This document shows positions 45,838 to 54,466 of a stretch of DNA of 64,000 nucleotides, piece after piece. The number at the start of each line of letters is the position of its first letter. Positions within the stretch are counted from its first letter, which is position 1. The notes beneath the pieces are model-generated. The model searched no databases, was not told the origin of the DNA, and worked only from the letters and a program-made list of their open reading frames with translations. This stretch comes from Hydrogenophaga flava NBRC 102514 (GTDB taxonomy: Bacteria > Pseudomonadota > Gammaproteobacteria > Burkholderiales > Burkholderiaceae_C), in contig NZ_BCTF01000015.1 in the NCBI RefSeq assembly GCF_001571145.1, positions 62,001-126,000 of the forward strand, given 5' to 3'. The position numbers and the translations under genes are program-made.

Positions 45838-47058
45838 ATGAACCAGACCCCCGGGGCCGCCGCGGCCCCCACCCGCTCGCTGCCATTGGCCGGCCTGCGC
45901 GTTGTTGAATTCACCCACATGGTCATGGGCCCCACCTGCGGCATGGTGCTGGCCGACATGGGGGCCGAGACTATCAAGGTCGAACCCATCGAGGGCGACC
46001 GCACCCGCCACCTGCTGGGCTCGGGCGCGGGCTTCTTCCCACTGTTCAACCGCAACAAGAAGAGCATCGCCATCGACCTGCGCCAGGCCGAGGGCGCCGA
46101 GGTGGCGCGCCGGCTGGCCGCCAGCGCCGACGTGGTGGCCGAGAACTTCAAGCCCGGCACCATGGGCAAGTACGGGCTGGACTACGCCAGCCTGTCGCAG
46201 GTCAACCCGCGCTGCATCTACATCAGCCTCAAGGGCTTTTTACCCGGCCCCTACGACCACCGCACCGCGCTGGACGAGGTGGTGCAGATGATGGGCGGCC
46301 TGGCCTACATGACCGGGCGGCCGGGCGACCCTCTGCGCGCCGGCACCAGCGTCAACGACATCATGGGTGGCATGTTCGGCGCCATCGGAGCCCTGGGCGC
46401 GCTGATCCAGCGCGGCATCACCGGCAGGGGCCAGGAAGTGCAGAGCGCCCTCTATGAGAACAACGTGTTCCTCGTCGGCCAGCACATGCTGCAGTACGCC
46501 ATCACCGGCAAACCCGCAGCGCCCATGCCCGAGCGCATCTCTGCCTGGGCGGTGTACGACGTGTTCACCGTGAAGGACGGCGAGCAGATCTTCCTGGCGG
46601 CGGTGAGCGATCCGCAGTGGGTGACCTTCTGCGACGCGCTGGGTTACGCCGACCTCAAGGCCGACCCGCAGTACCCCGACAACAACGCCCGCGTGAAGCT
46701 GCGCCCGCAGCTGCTGCCGATCCTGCGCGAGCGGCTGGCCGGCTGGCGCGCGGCCGACCTCGCAGCGCTGTTCGAGAAGGTGGGCCTGCCCTTCGCCCCC
46801 ATCCGCAAGCCCGAAGAGCTGTACGACGACGAGCACCTGCTGGCCACCGGCGGCCTGGCCGACATCACACTGCCCGACGGCGAGCGCGCCGGTCAGACCG
46901 TCAAGACCACGCTGTTCCCGTTCACGCTGCATGGACAGCGGCCCGGCGTGCGGCTGGACCCGCCGACCATGGGCGCGCACACCACCGAGCTGCTGCACGG
47001 CCTGGGCTACGCGGCGTCCGACATCGAACGCCTGCGCCAGCAGGCGGCGGTCGCGTGA
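45838..47058 (+). CDS. CaiB/BaiF (class III) CoA-transferase
   Basis: Transfers CoA between carboxylic acids through an aspartyl anhydride. 406 residues: LRVVEFTHMVMGPTCGMVLADMGAETIKVEP, NRNKKSIAIDL, ENFKPGTMGKYGLDY, and Asp174 in SVNDIMGGMFGAIGAL as the likely nucleophile. Followed 7 bp later by an HMG-CoA-lyase-like gene, suggesting acid activation then carbon-bond cleavage. Specific acid unknown. Confidence 0.9.
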   Translation: MNQTPGAAAAPTRSLPLAGLRVVEFTHMVMGPTCGMVLADMGAETIKVEPIEGDRTRHLLGSGAGFFPLFNRNKKSIAIDLRQAEGAEVARRLAASADVVAENFKPGTMGKYGLDYASLSQVNPRCIYISLKGFLPGPYDHRTALDEVVQMMGGLAYMTGRPGDPLRAGTSVNDIMGGMFGAIGALGALIQRGITGRGQEVQSALYENNVFLVGQHMLQYAITGKPAAPMPERISAWAVYDVFTVKDGEQIFLAAVSDPQWVTFCDALGYADLKADPQYPDNNARVKLRPQLLPILRERLAGWRAADLAALFEKVGLPFAPIRKPEELYDDEHLLATGGLADITLPDGERAGQTVKTTLFPFTLHGQRPGVRLDPPTMGAHTTELLHGLGYAASDIERLRQQAAVA

Positions 47059-47065
47059 GGACGCC

Positions 47066-47995
47066 ATGAAGACGCCGGATGTCCACATCAGCGAGGTCGG
47101 CCCGCGCGACGGCCTGCAGTCCGTCAAGGCCACCATGCCCACGGCGGACAAGTTCCGCTGGATCGACGCACTCGCGGCGGCCGGCCTGCGCGAGATTGAA
47201 GTGGGCTCCTTCGTGCCCGCCAAGCTGCTGCCGCAGATGGCCGACGTGGCCGAGGTGGTGCGCCATGCGCTCGCCCTGACCGCCCAGCACCCCGACCTGA
47301 CCGTGATGGCCCTGGTGCCCAACCGGCGTGGCGCCGAGGCCGCGCTGGCCGCCGGCGTGCGCAAGGTCACGCTGCCGGTCTCGGCCAGCGAGGCGCATTC
47401 GCTGGCCAATGTGCGCAAGACGCGCGGGCAGATGGTGGCCGAGCTGCGCGAGGTGGCGGCGCTGCGCAATGAACGCGCGCCGGGCGTGGTGGTGGAGGTG
47501 GGCCTGTCCACCGCCTTCGGCTGCACGCTGCAGGGTCAGGTGCCGGAAGACGAGGTGATCGCGCTGGCGGTGGCCTGCGTCGACGCCGGTGTGGACGAGG
47601 TCGGTCTGTCCGACACCACCGGCATGGCCAACCCTGCGCAGGTGCGGCGCCTGTTCACCCGCCTGCGCGCCGAGCTGGGCGACAAGGCCGGCGCGGCCCA
47701 CATGCACAACACGCGCGGCCTGGGCCTGGCCAACTGCCTGGCGGCGTACGACGTGGGCGTGCGCGCCTTCGACAGCTCGCTCGGCGGGCTGGGCGGCTGC
47801 CCCTACGCGCCCGGTGCCAGCGGCAACGTGGTGACGGAAGACCTGGTGTTCATGTTCGAGGCCATGGGCGTGTCCACGGGCGTGGACATCCACAAGCTCA
47901 TCGCTGCGCGCGAACCGCTGACAGCGGGCCTGCCCGGGGAGCCGGTGTACGGCATGACGCCCGAGGCGGGACTGCCCAAGGGGTGGCTCCTCTGA
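47066..47995 (+). CDS. Hydroxymethylglutaryl-CoA lyase family enzyme
   Basis: TIM-barrel aldolase-type lyase of 309 residues: SEVGPRDGLQ (catalytic Arg-Asp), EVGSFVPAKLLPQMAD, VGLSDTTGMANP, AAHMHNTRGLGLAN (metal His pair) and GGLGGCPYAPGASGNVVTED (active-site Cys). Might cleave HMG-CoA in leucine degradation or another 3-hydroxy-3-methyl acyl-CoA fed by the CoA-transferase; the absence of other leucine genes leaves this open. Confidence 0.9.
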   Translation: MKTPDVHISEVGPRDGLQSVKATMPTADKFRWIDALAAAGLREIEVGSFVPAKLLPQMADVAEVVRHALALTAQHPDLTVMALVPNRRGAEAALAAGVRKVTLPVSASEAHSLANVRKTRGQMVAELREVAALRNERAPGVVVEVGLSTAFGCTLQGQVPEDEVIALAVACVDAGVDEVGLSDTTGMANPAQVRRLFTRLRAELGDKAGAAHMHNTRGLGLANCLAAYDVGVRAFDSSLGGLGGCPYAPGASGNVVTEDLVFMFEAMGVSTGVDIHKLIAAREPLTAGLPGEPVYGMTPEAGLPKGWLL

Positions 47996-48108
47996 TTCGT
48001 GCGCAGAGTGGCGATCTGGATCAAGACGCGGAGCGCTGGCTGTCTTAGACTGTTTGTGATGGGCGCATCGGGTGCCCATGCGTATTCATTTTCCTGAGGA
48101 GGAAACCC

Positions 48109-48495
48109 ATGAAGAAGTTGTGGACCTGGGGTGCGGCCCTGATTGCCGCGGTGACGCTGGCGGCCTGTGGTGGTGGCGGCGACAGCAATGGCTACGGCTC
48201 CATCGCTGTCAGTGAGTCGACCAACCGGGTGGGCATTGCATCCGAAGCCTTGACCCAGTCGATCGCCAACGACGCGGCGCGCGACGAGTGCGACGCCGGC
48301 GATTGCCAGGTGGTGTTGCAGTTCGAGGAGTGCGGTGCCATCGCCCAAGGACAGACGGCATCCGGTGCCTGGGTATGGGGTGTGGGCGCAGGCGGATCGG
48401 CCTTCGATGCGCAGACCGCAGCGAACAACTCCTGTGTGGCCAAGGGTGCCCAAAGCTGCACAGAGATTCCCAACCTGCCGGCCCAGTGCAACTGA
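48109..48495 (+). CDS. DUF4189 lipoprotein
   Basis: 128 residues. Lipobox TLAAC (Cys20) followed by GGGGDSNGYGS; the mature part ALTQSIANDAARDECDAG-DCQVVLQFEECGAIAQG and AAQNSC-like ending match DUF4189, of unknown function. Six cysteines after the lipid anchor suggest disulfides in the periplasm. Strong GAGGAGG ribosome site. Confidence 0.8.
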   Translation: MKKLWTWGAALIAAVTLAACGGGGDSNGYGSIAVSESTNRVGIASEALTQSIANDAARDECDAGDCQVVLQFEECGAIAQGQTASGAWVWGVGAGGSAFDAQTAANNSCVAKGAQSCTEIPNLPAQCN

Positions 48496-48578
48496 CCTCT
48501 TCGGCATAGCGGTCAGGTAAAAAATCTCTCCAGAAGTCCCGTTGATTGCCTCCTTTTGATGGGGTAATCTGCGGGTCC

Positions 48579-49580
48579 ATGGACAAGCTCAAGCAGCTCG
48601 AAACCTTCGTCTCGGTGGCCACACGCGGCAGCCTGACGGCTGCTGCGAAGGCCGAGGGCGTGGCGCCGGCCATCATCGGCCGGCGGCTGGATGCGCTGGA
48701 ATCCCGCCTCGGCGTCAAGCTCATGGTGCGCACCACGCGCCGCATCACGCTGACCCACGAGGGCAGCGCCTTCATCGAGGACTGCCAGCGCCTGCTGACC
48801 GATCTGGCCAACGCCGAGGCCAGCGTCAGTGCGGGCGGCGTCAAGGCCAGCGGCCACCTGCGCATCACGGCCCCCGCCGGGTTCGGGCGCCGCCACGTGG
48901 CGCCGCTGGTGCCGCGTTTTCGCGAGCTGCACCCTGAGGTCACGATCTCGCTCAACCTCAGCGACCGGGTGGTCGACCTCGCGGGCGAGGGCTACGACTG
49001 TGCAGTGCGGGTGGGCGACCTGCCGGACTCGTCCCTGGTGAGCGTGCGGCTGGCGGACAACCGCCGCATGTGCGTGGCCACACCCGACTACCTGCGGCGG
49101 CACGGCCGCCCCACCCACCCGGCCGACCTGGCGCGCTTCGACTGCCTGACCCTGTCGTCCGACGCGTCCCAGACCCGGGGCTGGGCGTTCCGCATGCCGC
49201 CCGGCGAAGGCGCTTCCGAAGGCGCCGAGGCCGAGATCGTGCACCTGCGCCCCGGCGGGCCGCTGGACTGCTCGGACGGGCAGGTGCTGCGCGAGTGGTG
49301 CCTGGCCGGATACGGCATCGCGTGGCGCAGCACCTGGGAGGTGGAGGCCGACATCGCGGCCGGCCGGCTCGAAACCGTGCTGGACGAATACGCCGCGCCG
49401 CCCAACGGCATCTACGCGCTGTTCCCTCAGCGCAAGCACCTGGCGCTGCGGGTGCGGCTGTGGATCGACTTCCTCAAGCACCACTATGCGCAGGCCGATT
49501 TCTGGGCCGGCGGCGGTACATTGGCGGCTGCGACGGGGTCGGCGGGCCGGCCTTTCCCCATTTCTCAACCAACAGGGTGA
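48579..49580 (+). CDS. LysR-family transcriptional regulator
   Basis: 333 residues: winged helix (ETFVSVATRGSLTAAAKAEG; IIGRRLDALESRLGVKLMVR), effector domain with GHLRITAPAGFGRRHVAPLVPRF. Unusually, the next gene, a secreted protease lipoprotein, starts 4 bp after its stop on the same strand, so regulator and protease are probably one transcript. ATG at 48579 preferred over an in-frame ATG at 48546. Confidence 0.9.
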   Translation: MDKLKQLETFVSVATRGSLTAAAKAEGVAPAIIGRRLDALESRLGVKLMVRTTRRITLTHEGSAFIEDCQRLLTDLANAEASVSAGGVKASGHLRITAPAGFGRRHVAPLVPRFRELHPEVTISLNLSDRVVDLAGEGYDCAVRVGDLPDSSLVSVRLADNRRMCVATPDYLRRHGRPTHPADLARFDCLTLSSDASQTRGWAFRMPPGEGASEGAEAEIVHLRPGGPLDCSDGQVLREWCLAGYGIAWRSTWEVEADIAAGRLETVLDEYAAPPNGIYALFPQRKHLALRVRLWIDFLKHHYAQADFWAGGGTLAAATGSAGRPFPISQPTG

Positions 49581-49584
49581 ATCC

Positions 49585-50376
49585 ATGAACAGGATCGGCA
49601 AGGGAGTGATGACCACGGTGGCTGCCGCCGCCGCGGCGGTGTTGTTGGCGGCTTGCGGGGGCGGCGACGACGCCTCGCTGCCCAGTGCGGAGTCCATGTG
49701 CGGCAGCATGGGCCTGCAGCCCAAGGTGCTCAACGGCGCCAACTGCGGGTCGCCGGAGCGCTCGTCGGTCATCCTGCTCAACGTGGCCACCAGCTCGGGC
49801 ACGGCGGTGTGTTCCGGCACGCTGATCACCCCCACCAAGATCCTCACGGCGGCGCACTGCCTGCCGGCCGGCACCCGCCGCGTGCTGGCGGGGCTCTGGC
49901 GCGGGGACGGCTCCGTGGTCGGCGTGCCCGCCAGCCGCTGGGCGGTGCACCCGCAGTACCAGCGCAGCACCAGCGCGCTGGTCAACGACGCGGCGGTGAT
50001 CGTGCTGCAGCAGGCGCTGCCCAATCCGACCATGCCGGTGCTGCTGAGCCAGCCGTCGGCGCCCGGCCAGCCGATCTACGTGGCCGGCTGGGGGGCGCCC
50101 GGCTTCGACCTGGCGGTCGGCTTCGCCTCGCTGACCACGGTCAACGAGACCAGCATTGGCTACACCTACTCGGGTGAGCTGAGCAACACCTGCAGCGGCG
50201 ATTCGGGTGGTCCGGCCTACCGCACGGTGGGTGGGCAGCCAGCGCTGATCGGCATCACGTCATCGGGCACGGTGGCCGACTGCGGCAAGGGCGACGGCTC
50301 GCTGTTCACCAACGTCCAGGGCCCTTCGGTGATCAACTTCATCCGCGCCCAGGCGCCCGAAGCCGCCTATATCTGA
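49585..50376 (+). CDS. Trypsin-like (S1) protease lipoprotein, copy 1
   Basis: 263 residues. Signal peptide with lipobox LLAAC (Cys24) then GGGDD. Complete catalytic triad: His91 (TAAHC), Asp135 (NDAAVIVL) and Ser207 (GDSGGP). Cys pairs typical of S1 proteases are present. Likely exported and lipid-anchored. It starts directly after the LysR gene and has a homologous copy downstream. Confidence 0.87.
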   Translation: MNRIGKGVMTTVAAAAAAVLLAACGGGDDASLPSAESMCGSMGLQPKVLNGANCGSPERSSVILLNVATSSGTAVCSGTLITPTKILTAAHCLPAGTRRVLAGLWRGDGSVVGVPASRWAVHPQYQRSTSALVNDAAVIVLQQALPNPTMPVLLSQPSAPGQPIYVAGWGAPGFDLAVGFASLTTVNETSIGYTYSGELSNTCSGDSGGPAYRTVGGQPALIGITSSGTVADCGKGDGSLFTNVQGPSVINFIRAQAPEAAYI

Positions 50377-50405
50377 GCGTCTGGGAAGCGCCGAAGAGCG
50401 CAGGC

Positions 50406-50432
50406 TTGTGACATCGATACATAATGTCACAA
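50406..50432. promoter_or_regulatory. Operator-like 27-bp inverted repeat before protease copy 2
   Basis: TTGTGACAT (50406-50414) and ATGTCACAA (50424-50432) are perfect 9-bp arms around a 9-nt AT-rich spacer containing a CATAAT (50420-50425). The half-site spacing does not match CRP/FNR. No T-run follows. Lies 15 bp before the ATG of the second protease. Confidence 0.55.
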
Positions 50433-50446
50433 ACAGGGAGGAATTC

Positions 50447-51262
50447 ATGAGCCAGACAGGATGGATGGGTGCGCGGTTCGCCAGCGGCTGCGCCGCGGTG
50501 CTGATGGCGGCGGCGCTCGCGGGGTGCGGCGGTGGCGATGGCGCCGAACCGGTGAACCTGGAGCCGACGGCGCTGTGCAACAGTGCGGGTGCTCAGCCCA
50601 AGGTGGTCAACGGGGCGTCCTGCGTGTCGTTCAAGAGCACGCCGGTGGTGTACCTGCTGATCGCACGGGCCAACGGCGAGCAAGTGGCCTGTTCAGGCAC
50701 CCGCGTATCACCCACCCACGTGGTCACGGCGGCGCACTGCGTGGAGGGCAACCCCAGGCAAGTCCTGGCGGCGCTCTTCAAGTCGGACACCAGCGCCAAG
50801 GGCCTCGCCGCCAAGAACTGGGTGCTGCACCCGGCCTACGACGGATCGGGCCCGCCCAGTCCCAACGACGTGGCGGTGGTGACATTCCCCGCCGGTCTTC
50901 CCAACCCCACCATGCCCATCCTCGCCAGTCAGGCGGCAGCGCCCGGACAGGCCGTGACCTTCGCCGGATGGGGTGAGCCCACGGGCTGGCTTGCGGTGGG
51001 CGCCGCCAACCTGTCCGTGGTGGACGAGCAAAGCCTGGGCTTCAAGTTCGACGGCAGCCAGAGCAACGTGTGCCCCGGTGACTCGGGTGGGCCGATGTAC
51101 CGGGTGCTCCCGGGCGGGCCGGCGATGATCGGCGTGGCATCGAGCGGGCCGAAGTCGCCCTGCGGCGAGAAGGCCACGGTGAACACCTTGTTCACCAACC
51201 TTCAAACGCCATCGGTGCTGGAGTTCGTGCGGTCCCAGGCGCCGGGCGCGGTCATTCTCTGA
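50447..51262 (+). CDS. Trypsin-like (S1) protease lipoprotein, copy 2
   Basis: 271 residues, homologous to the preceding protease: lipobox LAGC (Cys27) then GGGDG, His97 (TAAHC), Asp141 (NDVAVV), Ser213 (GDSGGP). Shared blocks include QPKV(L/V)NGA and LPNPTMP(V/I)L. AGGGAGG ribosome site. Its stop region overlaps davA by 11 bp on the opposite strand. Probably a tandem duplication. Confidence 0.87.
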   Translation: MSQTGWMGARFASGCAAVLMAAALAGCGGGDGAEPVNLEPTALCNSAGAQPKVVNGASCVSFKSTPVVYLLIARANGEQVACSGTRVSPTHVVTAAHCVEGNPRQVLAALFKSDTSAKGLAAKNWVLHPAYDGSGPPSPNDVAVVTFPAGLPNPTMPILASQAAAPGQAVTFAGWGEPTGWLAVGAANLSVVDEQSLGFKFDGSQSNVCPGDSGGPMYRVLPGGPAMIGVASSGPKSPCGEKATVNTLFTNLQTPSVLEFVRSQAPGAVIL

Positions 51263-52058
51263 CCGCGAGCGCCTGGTAGAGCCCGGGGCGGCGGTCGGGC
51301 CTCTGGCTGTGCCGCCGGGCCGCGGCCAGCTCGCCGGGCGCGAGTGCCGCGAGCAACAGCGTCTCTTGCCGCCCGGCGGTGGCCATCGGAAGCCCGTGGG
51401 CACTGGCGACGGTGCTGGCGCCGCCGTAGTGCACAGGGCCTTCGCTGTCGCAGGCGTTGGCGTAGGCCACGAACACGCGGTTTTCGCAGGCCCGGGCCGG
51501 CACCAGCAGCTGCTGCACCTCGTTGTACCCCACCATGTTGGCCGTCGGCACCAGCACCGCGTCCACCCCTTGCAGCGCCAGCAGGCGCACCGTCTCCGGG
51601 AACTCCACGTCGTAGCAGATCAGCAGGCCCAGGCGCCAGCCGCGCCATTCGAAGACCTGTGACGCCGCGTCGCCCGGGCTGAACTGCGCGCGGTCGAGGT
51701 CGCCGAACAGGTGGGCCTTGCGGTAGTTCATGAGCCGCGTGCCGTCGGCGCCGATGGCCTGCGCCGCGTTGAACGGCTGGCCGTGCGGGTTCTGCTCCGG
51801 GTAGCCGTAGACGATGGCAATGCCGTGGCGTTGCGCGATGGCCGTCACCGCCAGGGTCAGCGGGCCGTCGGCCGATTCGGCCAACTCGGCGACGCGTTTG
51901 GCGCCGATCGCGTAGCCGGTCAGGTACATCTCGGGCGTGATGAGCAGTTCTGCACCTTGTGCGCGCGCCTTTTCGCAGACCGCGTCCAGGCGCTGCAGCG
52001 CCTCGGCGGTGCTGGCCGGGTGCGGGGTCTGCCAGAGGGCGATGTGCAGGTCGTTCAC
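51252..52058 (-). CDS. davA: 5-aminopentanamidase (delta-aminovaleramidase)
   Basis: Nitrilase-superfamily hydrolase of 268 residues converting 5-aminopentanamide to 5-aminovalerate. Catalytic triad Glu43 (TPEMYLTGY), Lys114 (RKAHLFGDLDR) and Cys148 (LLICYDVEFPE). The blocks VYGYPEQ and LVPTANM match what I recall of Pseudomonas DavA. Start GTG at 52058, 4 bp after davB stops; neighbour davB is the strongest support for the specific assignment. Confidence 0.88.
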   Translation of the reverse strand: MNDLHIALWQTPHPASTAEALQRLDAVCEKARAQGAELLITPEMYLTGYAIGAKRVAELAESADGPLTLAVTAIAQRHGIAIVYGYPEQNPHGQPFNAAQAIGADGTRLMNYRKAHLFGDLDRAQFSPGDAASQVFEWRGWRLGLLICYDVEFPETVRLLALQGVDAVLVPTANMVGYNEVQQLLVPARACENRVFVAYANACDSEGPVHYGGASTVASAHGLPMATAGRQETLLLAALAPGELAAARRHSQRPDRRPGLYQALAVRE

Positions 52059-52062
52059 GCCG

Positions 52063-53730
52063 TCATTCTGGCAAGGCGACGGGTCCGAGAACGGGATACA
52101 ACTCCCCGGGGCCTGGGTTTTCTGCCGGGCACTGCCCACCCAGCTGGTGCACGATGCCCCAGACCGCGTTCAGCGAGGTCTGCACCGCCCCCTCGACCCA
52201 GGCCGGCGTGAACGAGATGTCGTCGCCGGCCAGGAAGATGCCGCGCTCCGCGGCCGGCAGGGCGTCCTGCATGAAGTGGCCGTACATGCGCTGGTTGTAG
52301 CGGTAGTGGCCGGGCAGGGCGCCCTTGAAGGCGCCGAGGAAGTAGGGGTCGGCCTCCCATGAGATCGTGATCGGATCGCCGACGATGTGGCCGGCGATGT
52401 CCACCGTGGGGTAGATCTTGCGCAGCGCGTCCAGCGCGAGCTGCACGCGTCTGGCCGGCGGGTGCGGCAGCATCTTGAGCGCGTCGCTCATCCAGGCGTA
52501 GGAGAGGCACATCACGGCCGGTTTGTCCGGCCCGTTGTCGAACAAATAGGTGCCGCGCGTGAGCCGGTCGGTCAGCGTCATGCTCATGGTGTCGCGGCCG
52601 GTCGAAGGCTGAACGTCCTTCCAGAACGGGCGGTCGACCATCACGAAGGTCTTGCTCGACTGCATGTAGCGCGTGCGGTCCAGCGCCATCCACAGCTTCT
52701 GCGAGAACAGTGATTCTTCGACCGCGATCTGCGTGGTCAGCAACCAGCTCTGGCAGGTCACCAGCACGGCGGGGTATTCGCGTTCGGTGCCCCAGCTGTC
52801 GGTGACCGCGAGCTGACCGGATGTCGCGCGGCGGATGGCGGTGACGCCCGGTCGCGTGGCGCCGCCGTGCAGGCGGGCCAGCGACGTGCCGGCCGGCCAG
52901 TGGGTGATCTGTTCGGGCGCGTGCGCCCAAAGGCCCAGCGGCACCTGCTGCACGCCACCCACGATCAGGTGCTGGTCCTCGTCGCAACCCGTGAGCACCA
53001 CGCGCAGGATTTCCAGCATGGTGTTGGGGAAGTCGGAGTCCCAGCCGCCGGTGCCGAAGCCCACCTGACCGAACACCTCGCGGTGGCGGAACGAGAGCTT
53101 CGAGAACGCCTCGGACTGCGCGACGAAGTCGTAGAAGGTGCGGTCGTCCCACAGCGGCACCAGTGCGTCCCACAGCGCCTTCAGGCGCGGCACGTCGCGC
53201 TGGCGCAGCGCCTGCTGCAGGTCGCCGAAGCCGAGCTCGTCCAGCGCGGCGGCCCAGGCGTCGGCCACCTCGCGGAACAGCGGCGGCAGGTCGGCCAGGG
53301 TGCGCGCGTAGTGGGTCTGGCCTTCCAGATCGACCACCGTGCTGCCGGCGGCGGGCGTCAGCGGGTTGGGGAAGGGCTTCGACTCCAGCCCCAGCAGGTT
53401 CACGTAATGGAAGAAGGCGGTGGACGATGCCGGGAAGCGCATGCCGCCCAGTTCGGCCACCACGCCCTGGCCGCCCTCGAAGGCTTGCGAGCGCAGGCGC
53501 CCGCCCATGCGCGAGGCCTCGTAGATGACGGGTTTGAGGCCGAGCTTCATCAGCTCGTAGGCCGCGGTCATGCCGGCCATGCCGGCGCCGACGATGGCGA
53601 CCTCGGTGCCGTGCGCGTGGGCCGGCAGCGACGCCAGCCCTTGCGGGTGCGCCAGCCAGTCGTCGTAGGCGAAGGGGAAGTCCGGGCCGAAAATGGTCAC
53701 GGGGGCATCGGTGGGGCGCAGCGTGTTCAT
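52063..53730 (-). CDS. davB: Lysine 2-monooxygenase
   Basis: Flavoprotein that oxidatively decarboxylates L-lysine to 5-aminopentanamide. 555 residues; PVTIFGPDFPFAYDDWLAHP precedes the FAD-binding VAIVGAGMAGMTAAYEL (44-60), then YEASRMGGRLRSQAFEG, and the C-terminal ERGIFLAGDDISFTPAWVEG. Strong resemblance from memory to Pseudomonas putida DavB (same length and blocks), of the tryptophan-2-monooxygenase/MAO family. ATG at 53730 has GGAGG upstream. Operon davB-davA, preceded by lysE. Confidence 0.9.
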   Translation of the reverse strand: MNTLRPTDAPVTIFGPDFPFAYDDWLAHPQGLASLPAHAHGTEVAIVGAGMAGMTAAYELMKLGLKPVIYEASRMGGRLRSQAFEGGQGVVAELGGMRFPASSTAFFHYVNLLGLESKPFPNPLTPAAGSTVVDLEGQTHYARTLADLPPLFREVADAWAAALDELGFGDLQQALRQRDVPRLKALWDALVPLWDDRTFYDFVAQSEAFSKLSFRHREVFGQVGFGTGGWDSDFPNTMLEILRVVLTGCDEDQHLIVGGVQQVPLGLWAHAPEQITHWPAGTSLARLHGGATRPGVTAIRRATSGQLAVTDSWGTEREYPAVLVTCQSWLLTTQIAVEESLFSQKLWMALDRTRYMQSSKTFVMVDRPFWKDVQPSTGRDTMSMTLTDRLTRGTYLFDNGPDKPAVMCLSYAWMSDALKMLPHPPARRVQLALDALRKIYPTVDIAGHIVGDPITISWEADPYFLGAFKGALPGHYRYNQRMYGHFMQDALPAAERGIFLAGDDISFTPAWVEGAVQTSLNAVWGIVHQLGGQCPAENPGPGELYPVLGPVALPE

Positions 53731-53744
53731 CGTGATTCCTCCGT

Positions 53745-54389
53745 TCAGACCAGTCCGGCCAGCAACCAGGCGGCGGTGCCCCACATCATCAGCGCCACGG
53801 CGCCGTCCAGCACGCGCCAGATGTGCAGCGAGTTCAGCCGGCGGCCGAGCCAGAACGCCGCGGCGCCCAGCACCAGGAACCAGACCACCGAGCCGGTGGC
53901 GGCGCCCAGGCCGAAGGCCTTGCTGCCCGGGCCGTAGGCCAGCGAGGCGGTGCCGATCAGCACGGCAGTGTCCAGCCAGGCGTGCGGGTTGAGCCAGGAA
54001 AAGGCCAGCGCCGACAGGATGGCCTGGCGCTGGCTGATCGGGGCCGGCGCCTGTGGTGCCGCCGCGGCGTTGTGGGTGGCCAGCGGGGCGGCCGCCAGCG
54101 GCTTGAGGAAGCGCTGGAAAGCCTGCCAGCCGTAGACACCCAGGAACAGCACGCCGGCGCCGATCAGCGCGCCCAGCAGCTTGTCAGAGAGGCCGCCGAG
54201 CTGGGCCAGGCCGAACACACCGAGCGAGATGAGCACGATGTCGGCCAGCGCGCAGACGGCGACGGTGAGCCAGAGGTGCTGGCGCTGCAGGCCCATGCGC
54301 AGCACGTGCGCGTTCTGCGGGCCGATGGCCATGATGAGCGACATGCTGAGCACCATGCCGGCGGTGAAGGTGGGGAATGCGAGGGTCAT
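53745..54389 (-). CDS. LysE/ArgO-family basic amino-acid exporter
   Basis: 214 residues, six membrane helices. MSLIMAIGPQNAHVLRMGLQ is the family signature; FSWLNPHAWLDTAVLIG follows the third helix. Transports lysine/arginine outwards in characterised members. Lies 14 bp upstream of davB on the same strand, so lysine overflow and lysine catabolism are probably co-expressed. Confidence 0.92.
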   Translation of the reverse strand: MTLAFPTFTAGMVLSMSLIMAIGPQNAHVLRMGLQRQHLWLTVAVCALADIVLISLGVFGLAQLGGLSDKLLGALIGAGVLFLGVYGWQAFQRFLKPLAAAPLATHNAAAAPQAPAPISQRQAILSALAFSWLNPHAWLDTAVLIGTASLAYGPGSKAFGLGAATGSVVWFLVLGAAAFWLGRRLNSLHIWRVLDGAVALMMWGTAAWLLAGLV

Positions 54390-54426
54390 GGGGCAGGAGT
54401 CTGCCGCCGTCGCTGGTTTTGTTAAA

Positions 54427-54461
54427 CCATTTCAACTCGAAATCGAGTTGGTTAAAAATGG
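54427..54461. promoter_or_regulatory. AT-rich palindrome upstream of lysE-davBA
   Basis: CAACTCGA (54433-54440) and TCGAGTTG (54443-54450) are perfect arms with a 2-nt centre; outer CCATTT (54427-54432) and AAATGG (54456-54461) are also complementary. GTTAAA occurs on both sides. The region is strikingly AT-rich for this genome and lies between the AraC stop and the lysE start. Could be operator, terminator of the AraC gene, or both. Confidence 0.55.
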
Positions 54462-54466
54462 CTTGA

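Noticed and set aside
50406-50432. CRP/FNR-type site
   Set aside because: TGTGA and TCACA are 15 bases apart, not the 6 of CRP or 4 of FNR.
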